The translations under genes and the position numbers were made by a program. A DNA stretch of 64,000 nt from Opitutia bacterium UBA4506 (GTDB taxonomy: Bacteria > Verrucomicrobiota > Verrucomicrobiia > Opitutales > Puniceicoccaceae). Each line of letters starts with the position of its first letter. Position 1 is the first letter of the stretch. The notes beneath the pieces were generated by a model that was given only the letters and a program-made list of their open reading frames with translations, searched no databases and had not been told where the DNA came from. The stretch lies in the NCBI GenBank assembly GCA_002388665.1, contig DGMY01000088.1:33039-97038 (forward strand), written 5' to 3'. This document shows positions 17,288 to 27,101 of this stretch, piece by piece.

Positions 17288-18802
17288 TTAGGAGGGGGGG
17301 AGGAAGTGGCGCTGCGGCGAGGAACGCTTTTGCTTCGTGTGGAGAAACTCGAAAATTTCGTGAGCGAAGTTATTTCCGATCCCCGGAATCTGTTGCAGTT
17401 CCTCCTTGGTGGCCGAGCGAATTCGCTGGATGGATCCAAAGGCCTTCATCAGCGTCTCTTTGCGCTTTGGCCCGAGGCCGGGGATGTCGTCGAGAATCGA
17501 CTCCCGGATCTTTTTGGATCGGAGTTCCGCATTGAAGGAGTTCGCGAATCGGTGGGCCTCGTCACGCACTCGCTGAAGAAGGCGAATTGCGGGGTCATGG
17601 AGAGGGAGTCGCACTGGGGCCCGTTCGGTGGCGAAGATGATTGTTTCCTCCTTTTTCGCCAATCCGATGAGCGGAGGCGGGGAGAGGTCAAGTATGAGAA
17701 ACGCCCTCAGTGCCGCTGTTACTTGGCCTTTACCCCCATCAATTACGATTAGGTCAGGGAAAGGGGATCCCTGTTCCGCAATGCGGCGGTACCGGCGTCC
17801 GACGACTTCTTCCATCGCTCGAAAATCGTCATTTCCGTCGAATGACCGGATTTTGAATCGCCGGTAGTTCTTCTTGTCAGGTTTCCCTGCCGAGAATCGA
17901 ACCATAGATGCTACTGTGAAGCTCCCGGAAATGTGGCTGATATCGAAGCACTCAATGGTTTTGGGAGCGTGATCAAGATTGAGGACCTCAGCGAGGCGTG
18001 CGGCTGTGTTTTCAGTGATGTTGTGTTCCGGCAGTGCTCGGGTGAATTTCCGGGTCTGCTCGATTGTCTTTTTCAGTGCGAGGAGCGTGTCCCGAAGAGC
18101 AGCGGCCTCTTCAAATCGATGTTCGGCAGCGCGCTCCCGCATTTCGTCTTCCAGGTCGCGGAGCCATTCCCGGCTTTTACCATCCAGAAATGTGCAGGCT
18201 TTTTGAACCCGTTCCCGATATTCTTCTGGGGTCAGCTCATTGGCATGGCCGTAGATCTCTGCCCGGGCGTCGTCATAGAGACGGATACGTCCGTCAGGGA
18301 GCGTAATCGGATTCGCATCGGCCAGAAGAATGCCGAATTTTTGCCTCATCTGCGTGAGAGTCCGTCGGAGGGGCCCCGCATGGGCAAATGGGCCAAAATA
18401 TAGGGATCCGTCTTGGGTGCGATTGCGCGATAGACGAAATTTCGGCAGTTTGCTTCCTAGGTCGACTCTTATGAGCAGGAAGCGTTTGTCGTCAGTGAAA
18501 TCAGTATTGTAGCGCGGACGGTATTCTTTGATGAGTCGCCCTTCTAGCAAGAGAGCTTCCGCCTCAGATCGAACCTCGATCGTTTCGAGGTCGTGTACCA
18601 GCGTGACCATCGTCCGAATCTTCGGTTGATCAATTTGGCGAAAGCGCCCGGGTTGGAAATACGAGGAAACCCTCTTCTTCAGGTCCTTGGCCTTACCCAC
18701 GTAGATCACCTCACCCAATCGATCTTTCATGAGGTATACGCCGGGGTTGTGTGGCAGCCGACGAAGAATTTCCTTGAGATTACCTGTCTCTGGAGTTCGC
18801 AA
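17288..18802 (-). CDS. uvrC: Excinuclease ABC subunit C
   Basis: UvrC makes the two incisions in nucleotide excision repair after UvrAB loads on damage. At 504 residues it is shorter than the E. coli protein (610) but keeps every domain. A GIY-YIG nuclease covers residues 18-50 (GVY, YVG, K38, R44), and a UVR motif that binds UvrB lies near 205-240 (DEMRERAAEHRFEEAAALRD). The RNase H-like nuclease follows with ECFDISHISGSFTVAS and VIDGGKGQ. Two helix-hairpin-helix repeats (DIPGLGPKRKETLMKAF, QIPGIGNNFAHEIFEF) sit at the C-terminus. It is divergent from cinA across a 64-base gap. Confidence 0.95.
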   Translation of the reverse strand: MRTPETGNLKEILRRLPHNPGVYLMKDRLGEVIYVGKAKDLKKRVSSYFQPGRFRQIDQPKIRTMVTLVHDLETIEVRSEAEALLLEGRLIKEYRPRYNTDFTDDKRFLLIRVDLGSKLPKFRLSRNRTQDGSLYFGPFAHAGPLRRTLTQMRQKFGILLADANPITLPDGRIRLYDDARAEIYGHANELTPEEYRERVQKACTFLDGKSREWLRDLEDEMRERAAEHRFEEAAALRDTLLALKKTIEQTRKFTRALPEHNITENTAARLAEVLNLDHAPKTIECFDISHISGSFTVASMVRFSAGKPDKKNYRRFKIRSFDGNDDFRAMEEVVGRRYRRIAEQGSPFPDLIVIDGGKGQVTAALRAFLILDLSPPPLIGLAKKEETIIFATERAPVRLPLHDPAIRLLQRVRDEAHRFANSFNAELRSKKIRESILDDIPGLGPKRKETLMKAFGSIQRIRSATKEELQQIPGIGNNFAHEIFEFLHTKQKRSSPQRHFLPPS

Positions 18803-18866
18803 TTTTTAAGGATCTCTGTAGCGTCATGTTTTGTCAAATCAACGGAATTTCCGTCCTTTCTAATTC

Positions 18867-20150
18867 ATGAGCCACAAATTTTCAGTAGCAGTCGTCAATG
18901 TCGGAGACGAGCTTTTGCTCGGGATCCGCGATAATTCTCACCTTGGTTACATCGGACAGCTGGTGTCGAGACGTGGGGGAGACCTTATTCAGGCGCACGT
19001 GGTGCGCGACGATGTGGAAGAGATCGCCGAGTCGATTTCCAATTCGATGAAATCTGCGGATATTGTTTTTGTCACGGGAGGATTGGGGCCGACTGCCGAC
19101 GATCTGACAAAAGAGGCGATGGCCAGAGTTCTCGGAACAAAGTTGATCCACGATGCTTCGGTAGAGAAGGCGATTCGGGAGAAGTTTCAATCCCTCGGAA
19201 TAAGCATGTCGGAGAATAATCTGCGGCAGTGCCTGCGGCCAGCGGAGGCTGAGGTGATTCCGAATCGCTGGGGAACCGCTCCAGGGTTAAAAATCCACCG
19301 GGAAGAGTGTTTCGTTTATCTTCTGCCCGGCCCCCGGTCAGAGTTGCGGCCGATGATGGAGGAAAGCGTTCTTCCAGAATTGGAAACCAAAGGTTGTCTC
19401 TGCGACTGCTCCTCTTGGTTGCAGTTGCGAACAGCCGGGATGGGTGAATCCGCAGTAGAAACTCGGTTGGCCCCGATTATGGAAAGCCGGCCAAACGTGC
19501 AGTTTGCTTTTTGTGCCCATGCTGGGATCGTAGACGTCCGTCTCTCCCCTGCCAGTCCCGATACTGGGACTGCGGCGGTGAATCAGGTCGGGGAAGAGTG
19601 CCGCCTTGTCTTGGGGGAAAACTTTTTTGGCTTTGGAGATGACTCTCTCGCGAAGATACTGATTTTTCAGCTTCGCTGCTGGGGCCGCTCCCTAGCAGTT
19701 GCAGAATCCTGTACCGGCGGGCTACTTGCGAGTTCATTTACGGATGTCCCAGGTGCCTCAAAAGTATTCTCGGGTGGGGTGGTCGCTTATACAAATGCAA
19801 CCAAGGTACAGATGCTTGATGTCCCGGAAGCGATTCTTCAGCAACACGGTGCCGTGAGTGCAGAGGCTGCTGTAGCGATGGCCACAGGGGCCGCGGAGCG
19901 CTTGGATTCGGACTACGCGATGGCTGTCACTGGGTTTGCTGGACCCGACGGGGGCACCGCTGAAAATCCAGTGGGTACGGTATACGCCGCACATTTCTCG
20001 CCTTCAGGGGTATGGTCAAAGAGAATGGTTCTCCCAGGTGATCGCTTCGCGGTCAAAGAAAGGGCAGTTAACGAGACTCTGGATTGGGCTCGGCGTACGT
20101 TGAACCGATACAAGCTCCACGATTTCCTCGCCTGCCCGGGCGACGAATAG
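18867..20150 (+). CDS. cinA: CinA-family nicotinamide-nucleotide amidohydrolase-type protein
   Basis: A 427-residue two-domain protein. Residues 1-175 form the MoCF/COG1058 domain (NVGDELLLGIRDNSHL, VFVTGGLGPTADDLTKEAM), and about 255-415 form the CinA C-terminal amidase (LAVAESCTGGLLASSFTD, FSGGVVAYTNATKVQML, GFAGPDGGT). Related enzymes hydrolyse ADP-ribose derivatives and deamidate NMN in NAD recycling; in some species the gene is linked to competence. The start ATG at 18867 is the only one fitting the domain. It ends 9 bases before the convergent stop of the RAYT gene. Confidence 0.93.
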   Translation: MSHKFSVAVVNVGDELLLGIRDNSHLGYIGQLVSRRGGDLIQAHVVRDDVEEIAESISNSMKSADIVFVTGGLGPTADDLTKEAMARVLGTKLIHDASVEKAIREKFQSLGISMSENNLRQCLRPAEAEVIPNRWGTAPGLKIHREECFVYLLPGPRSELRPMMEESVLPELETKGCLCDCSSWLQLRTAGMGESAVETRLAPIMESRPNVQFAFCAHAGIVDVRLSPASPDTGTAAVNQVGEECRLVLGENFFGFGDDSLAKILIFQLRCWGRSLAVAESCTGGLLASSFTDVPGASKVFSGGVVAYTNATKVQMLDVPEAILQQHGAVSAEAAVAMATGAAERLDSDYAMAVTGFAGPDGGTAENPVGTVYAAHFSPSGVWSKRMVLPGDRFAVKERAVNETLDWARRTLNRYKLHDFLACPGDE

Positions 20151-20158
20151 TCGAGCAA

Positions 20159-21112
20159 CTATCCGAACCAATTTTTCCGGAGTCCACTCGGTACGGCCAA
20201 CCCTTGCCAGTTGGCCCCTTGTAGACGACAGGGTTTCTGAGGCCTCTTTCGTTTCGCATTTTGAGCCCTCAATTCCTTCTCAATGAATTCGGCAGATCCG
20301 AGAACCTTGCTTTGCGTGAAATAGCGAAGTCGGCATCGCAATGCGGTAGCAACCGGGATTTTTCCGTTCTCCTTTTCAATCACTCGCCGTGCTTTTTCCT
20401 GAGAAATTGAAACCTTCCCATCTCGCACCCCGGACCCAGACCCGTACAAGAGCTTTCGATACGATTCGAGGTCCCTGCAAACGCCGAGTATCCCAGCCCG
20501 AGCTACCTCATTTCCGCCAATCGCCTCGCCATATCCGCAAAATCGATAGTCCTTAGGATCTTCGACCAAGCCCGAACGGACAGCATTGAGGTCGATATAC
20601 GCCGCAACAGTTCTCAACGCCCACTGATCTCCTTCAACCAAAACACTCTTAAACCGCTCCGACCAAAGAGGCCCGAACCGGTCGCGCGATTGATTGAACC
20701 ATACCGCAAATCGCTGCTTTAGCGTCTTCATGAGCCAGGAAACATCGTGCATGCGTCTAGTCAGCGTAGCCCGCAGCAACTTCCCTTCCTCAGAATTCTC
20801 CCGCAAATGGCTCTCCAATACCTCGGGAAGCATAGGGTGCCAGGGAGTAGGACGGGGATAAAGTACCCGATACCGACGAACGATTTCAGCATCGGAAATC
20901 GATTTCCGACCGGGTATCTCAACGAGCAGATGAAAGTGATTCTTCATCACCGCATAAGTCACAACACGAACCCCCGAAAACTCAGATACCTGCCAGATCA
21001 TCTTTCGAAGAATCTCTTTCTCCCTTTTTCGAAACAGAGCCTCGCCATTCACTGTCCTGCTCATCAGGTGGTAGTAGGCCGTTTCTGCTCTCTTGATCCG
21101 TTTTTGTGCCAT
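20159..21112 (-). mobile_element. REP-associated (RAYT/Y1-HUH) transposase-like gene
   Basis: A 317-residue protein of the IS200-like/RAYT group (ATG at 21112 chosen; another in-frame ATG lies at 21127). The metal-binding HUH motif is HFHLLVEI in YAVMKNHFHLLVEIPGRK. The C-terminal helix with the catalytic tyrosine is likely in AAYIDLNAVRSGLVEDP, and LKQRFAVWFNQ and FGPLWSERFKS are typical of this family. The 100 residues after the core are basic and not recognised. It is present once and I see no terminal inverted repeats or palindromic REP array beside it, so it looks like a resident, domesticated gene rather than a fresh insertion. The 70 bases upstream are unusually AT-rich. Confidence 0.82.
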
Positions 21113-21217
21113 CTGTCCACATATCATCAGCAGAGAGCAGAAAATGTCAAATATAATTTACCAGACAAAAAATATTTCGATTTTCCATGGGATTTCGGCT
21201 GTTTAAGAGGGGCCGGT

Positions 21218-23437
21218 TTATTGGAGTTGGAAGATGGTTACGGAGAGAGGGGGGAGGGTTAGTTGTAGGCTGTGGGGGCGGCCGTCCCAGGGGGTTGGTT
21301 CTGTGGGGGTGCCTCCGTTATTGCCTTCACCGGAACCGCCGTATTCTGCTGCGTTGGTGTTTATGCACTCTCTCCAGAAACCGGGGTAGGGGGCGCCTAC
21401 TCGGTAGCCTTTGCGTTCGACGGGGGTGAAGTTTCCTACGATCAAGAAGGTTCCCTTTTCATTGTCGGAAAGTCGGACGAAGCTTAGGACGCTGTTTTCG
21501 GAGTCGTCACAGTTAATCCATTGGAAACATTCGGGGCGGTGGTCTGTGTCGGGGAGGACGGGTTCGTTTTGATAGAGGAAATTTAGATCCCTTACCAAGT
21601 CTTTGACTCCGTAGTGGTCGATGTATTGGAGCAGGTGCCAGTCGAGGGAGCCGTCGTACTTCCACTCTGAGGCCTGACCGAATTCGCAGCCCATAAAGAG
21701 GGTTTTTTTGCCGGGCCAGGCCCACATTAGGGCGTAAAGGGCCCGGAGATTTGCTGCTTTTTCGGGGATATGCCACATGCCCATTTTCATGAGCATCGAG
21801 GCCTTGCCGTGTACTACTTCGTCGTGGGAGAAGGTCAGGACAAAGTGTTCGGAAAAATTGTAGAGCATCCCGAAGGTCAACTCGTTCTGGTGCCATTTCC
21901 GATGGATGGGATCGTTGGAAAAATAGCTTAGGGTGTCGTGCATCCAACCCATATTCCATTTAAAGTCGAAGCCTAAGCCGTGCTCTTTGGTGGGGTGAGA
22001 TACACCGCCGAAGGCCGTGGATTCTTCGGCTATTGTAATGGCGCCTGGGTAATAGTTGTGAACCAAGTCGTTTACGTTGCGGAGGAACTCGATGGCTTCG
22101 ATGTTCTCGCGCCCGCCATATTGATTTGGAATCCATTCCCCCTCCTCGCGGGAGTAGTCCAGATAGAGCATGGAGGCGACAGCGTCGACCCGGAGGCCAT
22201 CAATATGGAAACGTTCGAACCATGAGAGAGCGGATGCGATGAGAAATGCACGGACCTCATGGCGGCCGTAGTTGAAGATGAGGGTACCCCAGTCTCGGTG
22301 TTCTCCCTGGCGGGGGTCCGCATGCTCGTATAGGTGGGAACCGTCAAATTCGGCGAGGGCGAAGCTATCTTTGGGAAAGTGCCCGGGAACCCAGTCGATG
22401 ATGACTCCGATCCCGCGCTGGTGAAATGTATCGACTAGATACTGAAAATCTTCAGGCGAACCAAACCGGTGGGTGGGAGCGAAGAAGCCGGTGACCTGGT
22501 AGCCCCAGGATCCGGAGAATGGGTGCTCGGCCAGAGGGAGGAATTCAACGTGGGTGAAGCCCTGTTCAGAGACGTAGTCGGCCAATTCATGGGCCATTTC
22601 CCTGTAGGTTAGCGGCCGATTTCCATCAGTTTCTACGCGTTTCCAGGATTCGGGGTGGACCTCGTAGATCGAGATGGGTTCCTTTTTCCAATTTTTATTG
22701 GAGCGATTTTGAATCCATTCCTGGTCATTCCACTGGTATTGGTTGACTCGGCATACGATGGACGCGTTGTGGGGAGGGGCCTCAAACCGGGTCCCGTAGG
22801 GGTCGCTTTTGAGGCGGAGGCTGCCGTCGGCCCCGTGGACCTCAAATTTGTAGGTAGTCCCATCGCCGAGGCCGGGGATGAAGAGTTCCCAAACCCCGGA
22901 ACTTCCAAGGGAACGCATTGGGTGGTATCGTCCATCCCATTGATTAAAGTCGCCGACGACCGAGACTCTCTTCGCACTGGGAGCCCAGACGGCGAATGCC
23001 ACCCCTGGTGTCCCGTCGATGATTTTTTCGTGAGCGCCGAGCTTATTGTAAATGAAATGCTCGTTCCCCTGATTAAAGAGATAGAGGTCTTGCTCGCTGA
23101 GGGTGGGTAGAAATGAGTAGGGGTCGAAGAACTGGCGAATCTCACCGTTGGGCAAATTGGTTCTCAGGCGGTAGGACTGGGTTGAAGTGATCGCATCGGA
23201 GAATCCCTCAAAAAAACCGGAGTCATCGATCTTTTTGAGCGGGAATCGAATCTCCTCTCCCTTTGAGTTGGCAGTGACCACCTGGCAGTTGTCTGCATTT
23301 TGTAGGTAGGCTCGGACCACCACACCCTTTTTGGCTCCTGACTTTGCGGAGTGCATCCCGAGTGATGCATGGGGTTCTCTTTCCTTTGCTTGGATGATTC
23401 GTGATCGCTGCGCAGTGGAGAGGGAATATTCTGCCAT
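21218..23437 (-). CDS. glgB: 1,4-alpha-glucan branching enzyme
   Basis: GlgB makes alpha-1,6 branches in glycogen. The 739-residue length is typical. A carbohydrate-binding module 48 lies near the N-terminus (about 125-220, FAVWAPSAKRVSVVGDFN), and a GH13 catalytic barrel follows. Catalytic motifs are EFLPLAEHPFSGSWGYQ, GLRVDAVASMLYLDYSR with the nucleophile Asp, TIAEESTAFGG with the acid/base Glu, and LTFSHDEVVHGKASM. The C-terminal beta domain ends FPPLSVTIFQL-like as in other GlgB proteins. No other glycogen gene is in the window. It is divergent from the LptD-like gene, with 57 bases between the start codons. Confidence 0.95.
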   Translation of the reverse strand: MAEYSLSTAQRSRIIQAKEREPHASLGMHSAKSGAKKGVVVRAYLQNADNCQVVTANSKGEEIRFPLKKIDDSGFFEGFSDAITSTQSYRLRTNLPNGEIRQFFDPYSFLPTLSEQDLYLFNQGNEHFIYNKLGAHEKIIDGTPGVAFAVWAPSAKRVSVVGDFNQWDGRYHPMRSLGSSGVWELFIPGLGDGTTYKFEVHGADGSLRLKSDPYGTRFEAPPHNASIVCRVNQYQWNDQEWIQNRSNKNWKKEPISIYEVHPESWKRVETDGNRPLTYREMAHELADYVSEQGFTHVEFLPLAEHPFSGSWGYQVTGFFAPTHRFGSPEDFQYLVDTFHQRGIGVIIDWVPGHFPKDSFALAEFDGSHLYEHADPRQGEHRDWGTLIFNYGRHEVRAFLIASALSWFERFHIDGLRVDAVASMLYLDYSREEGEWIPNQYGGRENIEAIEFLRNVNDLVHNYYPGAITIAEESTAFGGVSHPTKEHGLGFDFKWNMGWMHDTLSYFSNDPIHRKWHQNELTFGMLYNFSEHFVLTFSHDEVVHGKASMLMKMGMWHIPEKAANLRALYALMWAWPGKKTLFMGCEFGQASEWKYDGSLDWHLLQYIDHYGVKDLVRDLNFLYQNEPVLPDTDHRPECFQWINCDDSENSVLSFVRLSDNEKGTFLIVGNFTPVERKGYRVGAPYPGFWRECINTNAAEYGGSGEGNNGGTPTEPTPWDGRPHSLQLTLPPLSVTIFQLQ

Positions 23438-23494
23438 AGTCTTTGTCTTTTGGGTTGGAGCTTTTGCTGTGGGTTGGTGGAATGCTCACACGGA

Positions 23495-25840
23495 ATGACC
23501 CGAACTTCAACACAATCCCCATTGATTTGGCGTTCTTCTCGATTTATTCGGGGAGTGTTTGCTGGTGCGTGGGGTCTATCTCTTTTGGGAGCGGGCACGG
23601 CGGTAAATGCTGAGGAGGCTTCACCGCCGGCTGGACCATTGGAAATTCTTTCGTCGGGCCAGATGGATTATGACTTTGAATCAAATACGATCACGGTAAC
23701 TGGACCGGCAAAGGCCGATTACGGGCCGTACCGCTTGGAAGCGGGACGGATTGTATGGGATCGTAAGAATGGGCTGGTCCGCGTTTCGGACGGAATGATT
23801 CTGGATAATAGCGGATTAGAGGTCGACCTGACCCCCCGCGAGCGGAAGGGAGATTTTTTCGAAGCCTGGTGGCCGGATTCATACACGGAGGTTCCCTTTA
23901 TTTTAACCGCGGGGAAGGCTGATCTCTCGTTTGAGAATCGTTCGATCGACGCGGAGGACGGAGTCGTTCTTCAATTTTCCTATGGCCGATTTCTGACGGA
24001 TCGCTTGGAAGTGGAGGGCGGGGATGACAAGTCGGTCTACACTGAGAATGTGCGTTCGGGAAGTGGGGGCTTTTTGCTGGAGGCGGACGAGGTTCGAGGA
24101 AGTGAAGAGAAATCTGTTTTCAAAGGTGTGGGGGTATACCTCAATGATCCGAGCGACTGGGGCCCTCGGGTGAATTCGAAGAAGATGGAGCATAAGGCCG
24201 GGGCCGAGTATGTGACCTTGTACGGGGTCACACTGGGAATAGGACCGGTGCCAGTTCTCTACCTGCCAAAAGCGTGGGCGAGAGATTGGGATTTGGGAAT
24301 TTCGTTCGATCTAGGAGCTGGGTTCAGTGATACGCTTGGGACTTACGGTGAGTTTGGGGTTTCCTTTAAAGCACTTCCCGCCGTTCGGCTGAGCCCATCC
24401 ATTGCTTATTTCGGGCTCAGAGGACTACTCGTTTCCCCTGATTTTAGTTGGAGTGGATCTTCGGCCACTGGGGAGTATTATACGGAAGGTTCCGTGCTGA
24501 GTGGGTTCATTTCAGATCAGGGAAGCGATTCCCTGAGGGGAGTGGATCGATTTGGAGATCCCATTGGAACGGACCGGGGGTATGTCTTGGCGAAAGGGTT
24601 GGTCAACCAGCGGGAAGGTTGGAGTTTTGTGAACCAACTCGAGGAACGTTCGGACACTGAGGTGCTTCGTGATTTTCGCCCGGAATTGGAGAGTCGCTAT
24701 TTCGCCCCGGAGTCTTTTTCGGAACTTTTCGTGCCGATGGGGCCGGTCAGTTTTACGGCTTTGGGACGGTACCGTACGCTAGACATGACGGAGTCAATTG
24801 ATGCAGTTCCGTCGGTGTCACTCGCCTTGGAACCGGCTCATCTTGGGGTGACCCCGATTAAGCATCAAGGTTGGGTCGATTTCTCCCGCTTGGACCGGGC
24901 GAATCAAGATGATGACGTGGAGGCCTCGGCGAATCGATGGGAAGCGGCGTATCGCTTGAGTTATACGCTGCCGACGGTGAGTTGGCTTTCGATCACCCCG
25001 GTGACGGGAGTCCGGGAGCGATATTACCAAGACGTACAGGACTCGGGGACGGATGGGAGTTCGACTTTGTTTGAGGTCGGGGTCGATATCGGCGCGGATT
25101 TCCACCGGGAATGGCCGGTGAAGAGCGAGATTTGGAATATTGATCGTCTCGTGCACCAGACCCGCCCGATGATGGGGTATCGATGGATGCCACAATCCGG
25201 CATGCCGGAGGACGATATCCCTAGCATTTATCCGGATGTCTACACCTCGGGAGTGAATCCACTTGGCTTCTCAGATTTGGTGTATCGATCGGACACGGGT
25301 GCTGAGCAAGTTCTCCGAATTGGCTGGGAAAATCGGATCCTTGCTGGATCCTACGGCGAGCCGAAGCGCCTTCGGGCTCTCGGTTCATTTTCGATTTATC
25401 AGGATTTTATGGAAAGCCGGGAAGGAGAAGACTCCCTGCCGAGCAGTACACTACTCGACATTACGGCGGTACCGGCCCCCTGGTTAGGGTTGGAGTTGTT
25501 TTCCCGTGTCGACAGTGAGTCGATGACCTTGATCGAACTCGTTCCGGGAGTCAGTCTTCGGGACGGGGACCGTTGGGAAAGCACCTGGTATTTTCAATCC
25601 CTGCAGCACGAAGTGAATCAACTCCTTTGGGATGCGGAAGTCGCGGTGAATCGCAACAATTGGATATTATTCGAGATGCGATACAACGGGCAGAGTCAGG
25701 AGATCACTAAGCAAGTGTACGGATGGCGGCACCGGCTGGGGAACGCTTGGCTGATTGATGCGAAGATGATTTTTAGGCGTGGCGACACACGGGAAGGTGA
25801 TTTTCAGATCAACTTCGGGGTAACGAGCCTGCTATTTTGA
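23495..25840 (+). CDS. LptD-like outer-membrane beta-barrel protein
   Basis: The start at 23495 gives a signal peptide ending near TAVNA-EE and a 781-residue protein. Residues about 45-210 form an OstA-like jelly-roll, with repeated strands such as DYDFESNTITVTG and YRLEAGRIVWDRKNGLVRV. The linker YGVTLGIGPVPVLYLPKAW contains the PVxYLP segment found just before the LptD barrel. The remaining 500 residues alternate polar and hydrophobic residues as in a large barrel and end with an outer-membrane insertion signal, NFGVTSLLF. The proper LptD cysteines of E. coli are not seen. It is likely an LPS-export protein or a relative. Confidence 0.75.
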   Translation: MTRTSTQSPLIWRSSRFIRGVFAGAWGLSLLGAGTAVNAEEASPPAGPLEILSSGQMDYDFESNTITVTGPAKADYGPYRLEAGRIVWDRKNGLVRVSDGMILDNSGLEVDLTPRERKGDFFEAWWPDSYTEVPFILTAGKADLSFENRSIDAEDGVVLQFSYGRFLTDRLEVEGGDDKSVYTENVRSGSGGFLLEADEVRGSEEKSVFKGVGVYLNDPSDWGPRVNSKKMEHKAGAEYVTLYGVTLGIGPVPVLYLPKAWARDWDLGISFDLGAGFSDTLGTYGEFGVSFKALPAVRLSPSIAYFGLRGLLVSPDFSWSGSSATGEYYTEGSVLSGFISDQGSDSLRGVDRFGDPIGTDRGYVLAKGLVNQREGWSFVNQLEERSDTEVLRDFRPELESRYFAPESFSELFVPMGPVSFTALGRYRTLDMTESIDAVPSVSLALEPAHLGVTPIKHQGWVDFSRLDRANQDDDVEASANRWEAAYRLSYTLPTVSWLSITPVTGVRERYYQDVQDSGTDGSSTLFEVGVDIGADFHREWPVKSEIWNIDRLVHQTRPMMGYRWMPQSGMPEDDIPSIYPDVYTSGVNPLGFSDLVYRSDTGAEQVLRIGWENRILAGSYGEPKRLRALGSFSIYQDFMESREGEDSLPSSTLLDITAVPAPWLGLELFSRVDSESMTLIELVPGVSLRDGDRWESTWYFQSLQHEVNQLLWDAEVAVNRNNWILFEMRYNGQSQEITKQVYGWRHRLGNAWLIDAKMIFRRGDTREGDFQINFGVTSLLF

Positions 25841-25868
25841 GGGGCGAGTAGACGCTTCGATTGATTTG

Positions 25869-27101
25869 TTATTCGTAGCGAAGTGCCTCAATTGGATCGA
25901 GCTGAGCGGCCTTGAATGCCGGATAGAGACCGGAGAAGAGTCCGACCGCGCCGCTAAAGATAAAACCAAATATCATGGCATTTCCCGGGAAGAGGTTGAT
26001 GTTGTCTCCATCGGGAATAAAGGTCGATAGGATCTGCAGAAAGGCGACACTGAGGAGGATGCCAAACACCCCGCCGACCACGCTAATGACTGTGGACTCG
26101 ACCAAAAACTGAAAGAAGATGTCGCTTGAGCGGGCACCCACTGCCTTTCGCACGCCAATCTCTCGTATTCGTTCGGAGACTACGGCCAGCATAACATTCA
26201 TGATCCCGATTCCACCGACCAGGAGAGAAATGCCCGCTACTCCACCCAAGGAGTAGGTGAAGGATTTCTCGAGCTGTTGAAATTCGGCCAATTGCTCTTC
26301 CCGGGTTTCGATTTCAAAATCTTCGATACCGTTGTGCCGTTGGAGGAGGACGTTCTCCAGTTGAGGAATGAGGTCGCGAAGGTCTTCATAGCGTGAGACC
26401 TTGAGGAGCAACTCACTGACGCTGTTGTCGCCACGGAATCGCTGAGCGGCGGTTTGAGCGGGGATGAAGGCCGCCCAGTTCTTCCGGCGAAGGGCGTTGC
26501 GGCCGTTCTGGTTGAATTCGTAATTTTTCAGAACGCCGATGACGGTGAACGGCTGATTCATAATGCGAACCTGGGTGCCGATGGGATCTTCTCCCCGCTC
26601 GTAAAGGCGGCGGACCATCTCTGATCCGATCACGATGACCGGGCGCGCGTGTAGATTATCGAGGTCCCCGATGAAACGGCCCTCGGCGACTTCATAATTT
26701 TCGATGATTTGGATATCGGAGGTAACACCCTTTGGGCGGCTGCCCGTGCGCTTGTTTCCCCGGACCATCCGAGTCCAGCCGATATCGACCTCGGGAGAGA
26801 CGTATTCCGCCAACGGTACAGACGCCTCAATCGCCTGAAAGTCAGAGATCGTCAACCCTGGTGAAAGAAAGGCGATGTGTTGCTGTTCTTCGGGGGCCTC
26901 GGTGGAATTGATCGTGACCTTCTCGATCCCTCCAGTTTCTTCAAAGAAGACGGTGAAATTTTTGATCATCCCCTGAACGACTCCGATCATGGCAACCAGA
27001 GAGGCAACACCGAGAATGATGCCGATCATCGAAAGGAAGGAGCGGAACTTGTGGCTCCACACCTCGCGAATACCTTGCTTGGTGATGGTGGCGATGATCA
27101 T
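25869..27101 (-). CDS. MacB-like ABC transporter permease (FtsX fold)
   Basis: A 410-residue permease with one N-terminal membrane helix (about 18-40, FLSMIGIILGVASLVAMIG), a periplasmic MacB_PCD domain (about 45-240) and three C-terminal helices with the FtsX pattern: GISLLVGGIGIMNVMLAVV, ERIREIGVRKAVGA and FSGLYPAFKAAQLDPIEALRYE. It is the last gene of an operon TolC-adaptor-ATPase-permease and overlaps the ATPase by 4 bases. Together these make a MacAB-TolC-type pump for macrolides, peptides or lipoproteins. The ATPase is a separate gene, as in many non-enteric bacteria. Substrate unknown. Confidence 0.92.
   Translation of the reverse strand: MIIATITKQGIREVWSHKFRSFLSMIGIILGVASLVAMIGVVQGMIKNFTVFFEETGGIEKVTINSTEAPEEQQHIAFLSPGLTISDFQAIEASVPLAEYVSPEVDIGWTRMVRGNKRTGSRPKGVTSDIQIIENYEVAEGRFIGDLDNLHARPVIVIGSEMVRRLYERGEDPIGTQVRIMNQPFTVIGVLKNYEFNQNGRNALRRKNWAAFIPAQTAAQRFRGDNSVSELLLKVSRYEDLRDLIPQLENVLLQRHNGIEDFEIETREEQLAEFQQLEKSFTYSLGGVAGISLLVGGIGIMNVMLAVVSERIREIGVRKAVGARSSDIFFQFLVESTVISVVGGVFGILLSVAFLQILSTFIPDGDNINLFPGNAMIFGFIFSGAVGLFSGLYPAFKAAQLDPIEALRYE

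Noticed and set aside
17288..18802. Truncated uvrC
   Set aside because: It is about 100 residues shorter than E. coli UvrC, but all nuclease, UVR and helix-hairpin-helix parts are present, so it is a normal short form.
20159..21112. Catalytically dead RAYT because of Phe in KQRFAVWFN
   Set aside because: The catalytic tyrosine in this family is more likely the one in AAYIDLN, which is present, so loss of activity is not supported.
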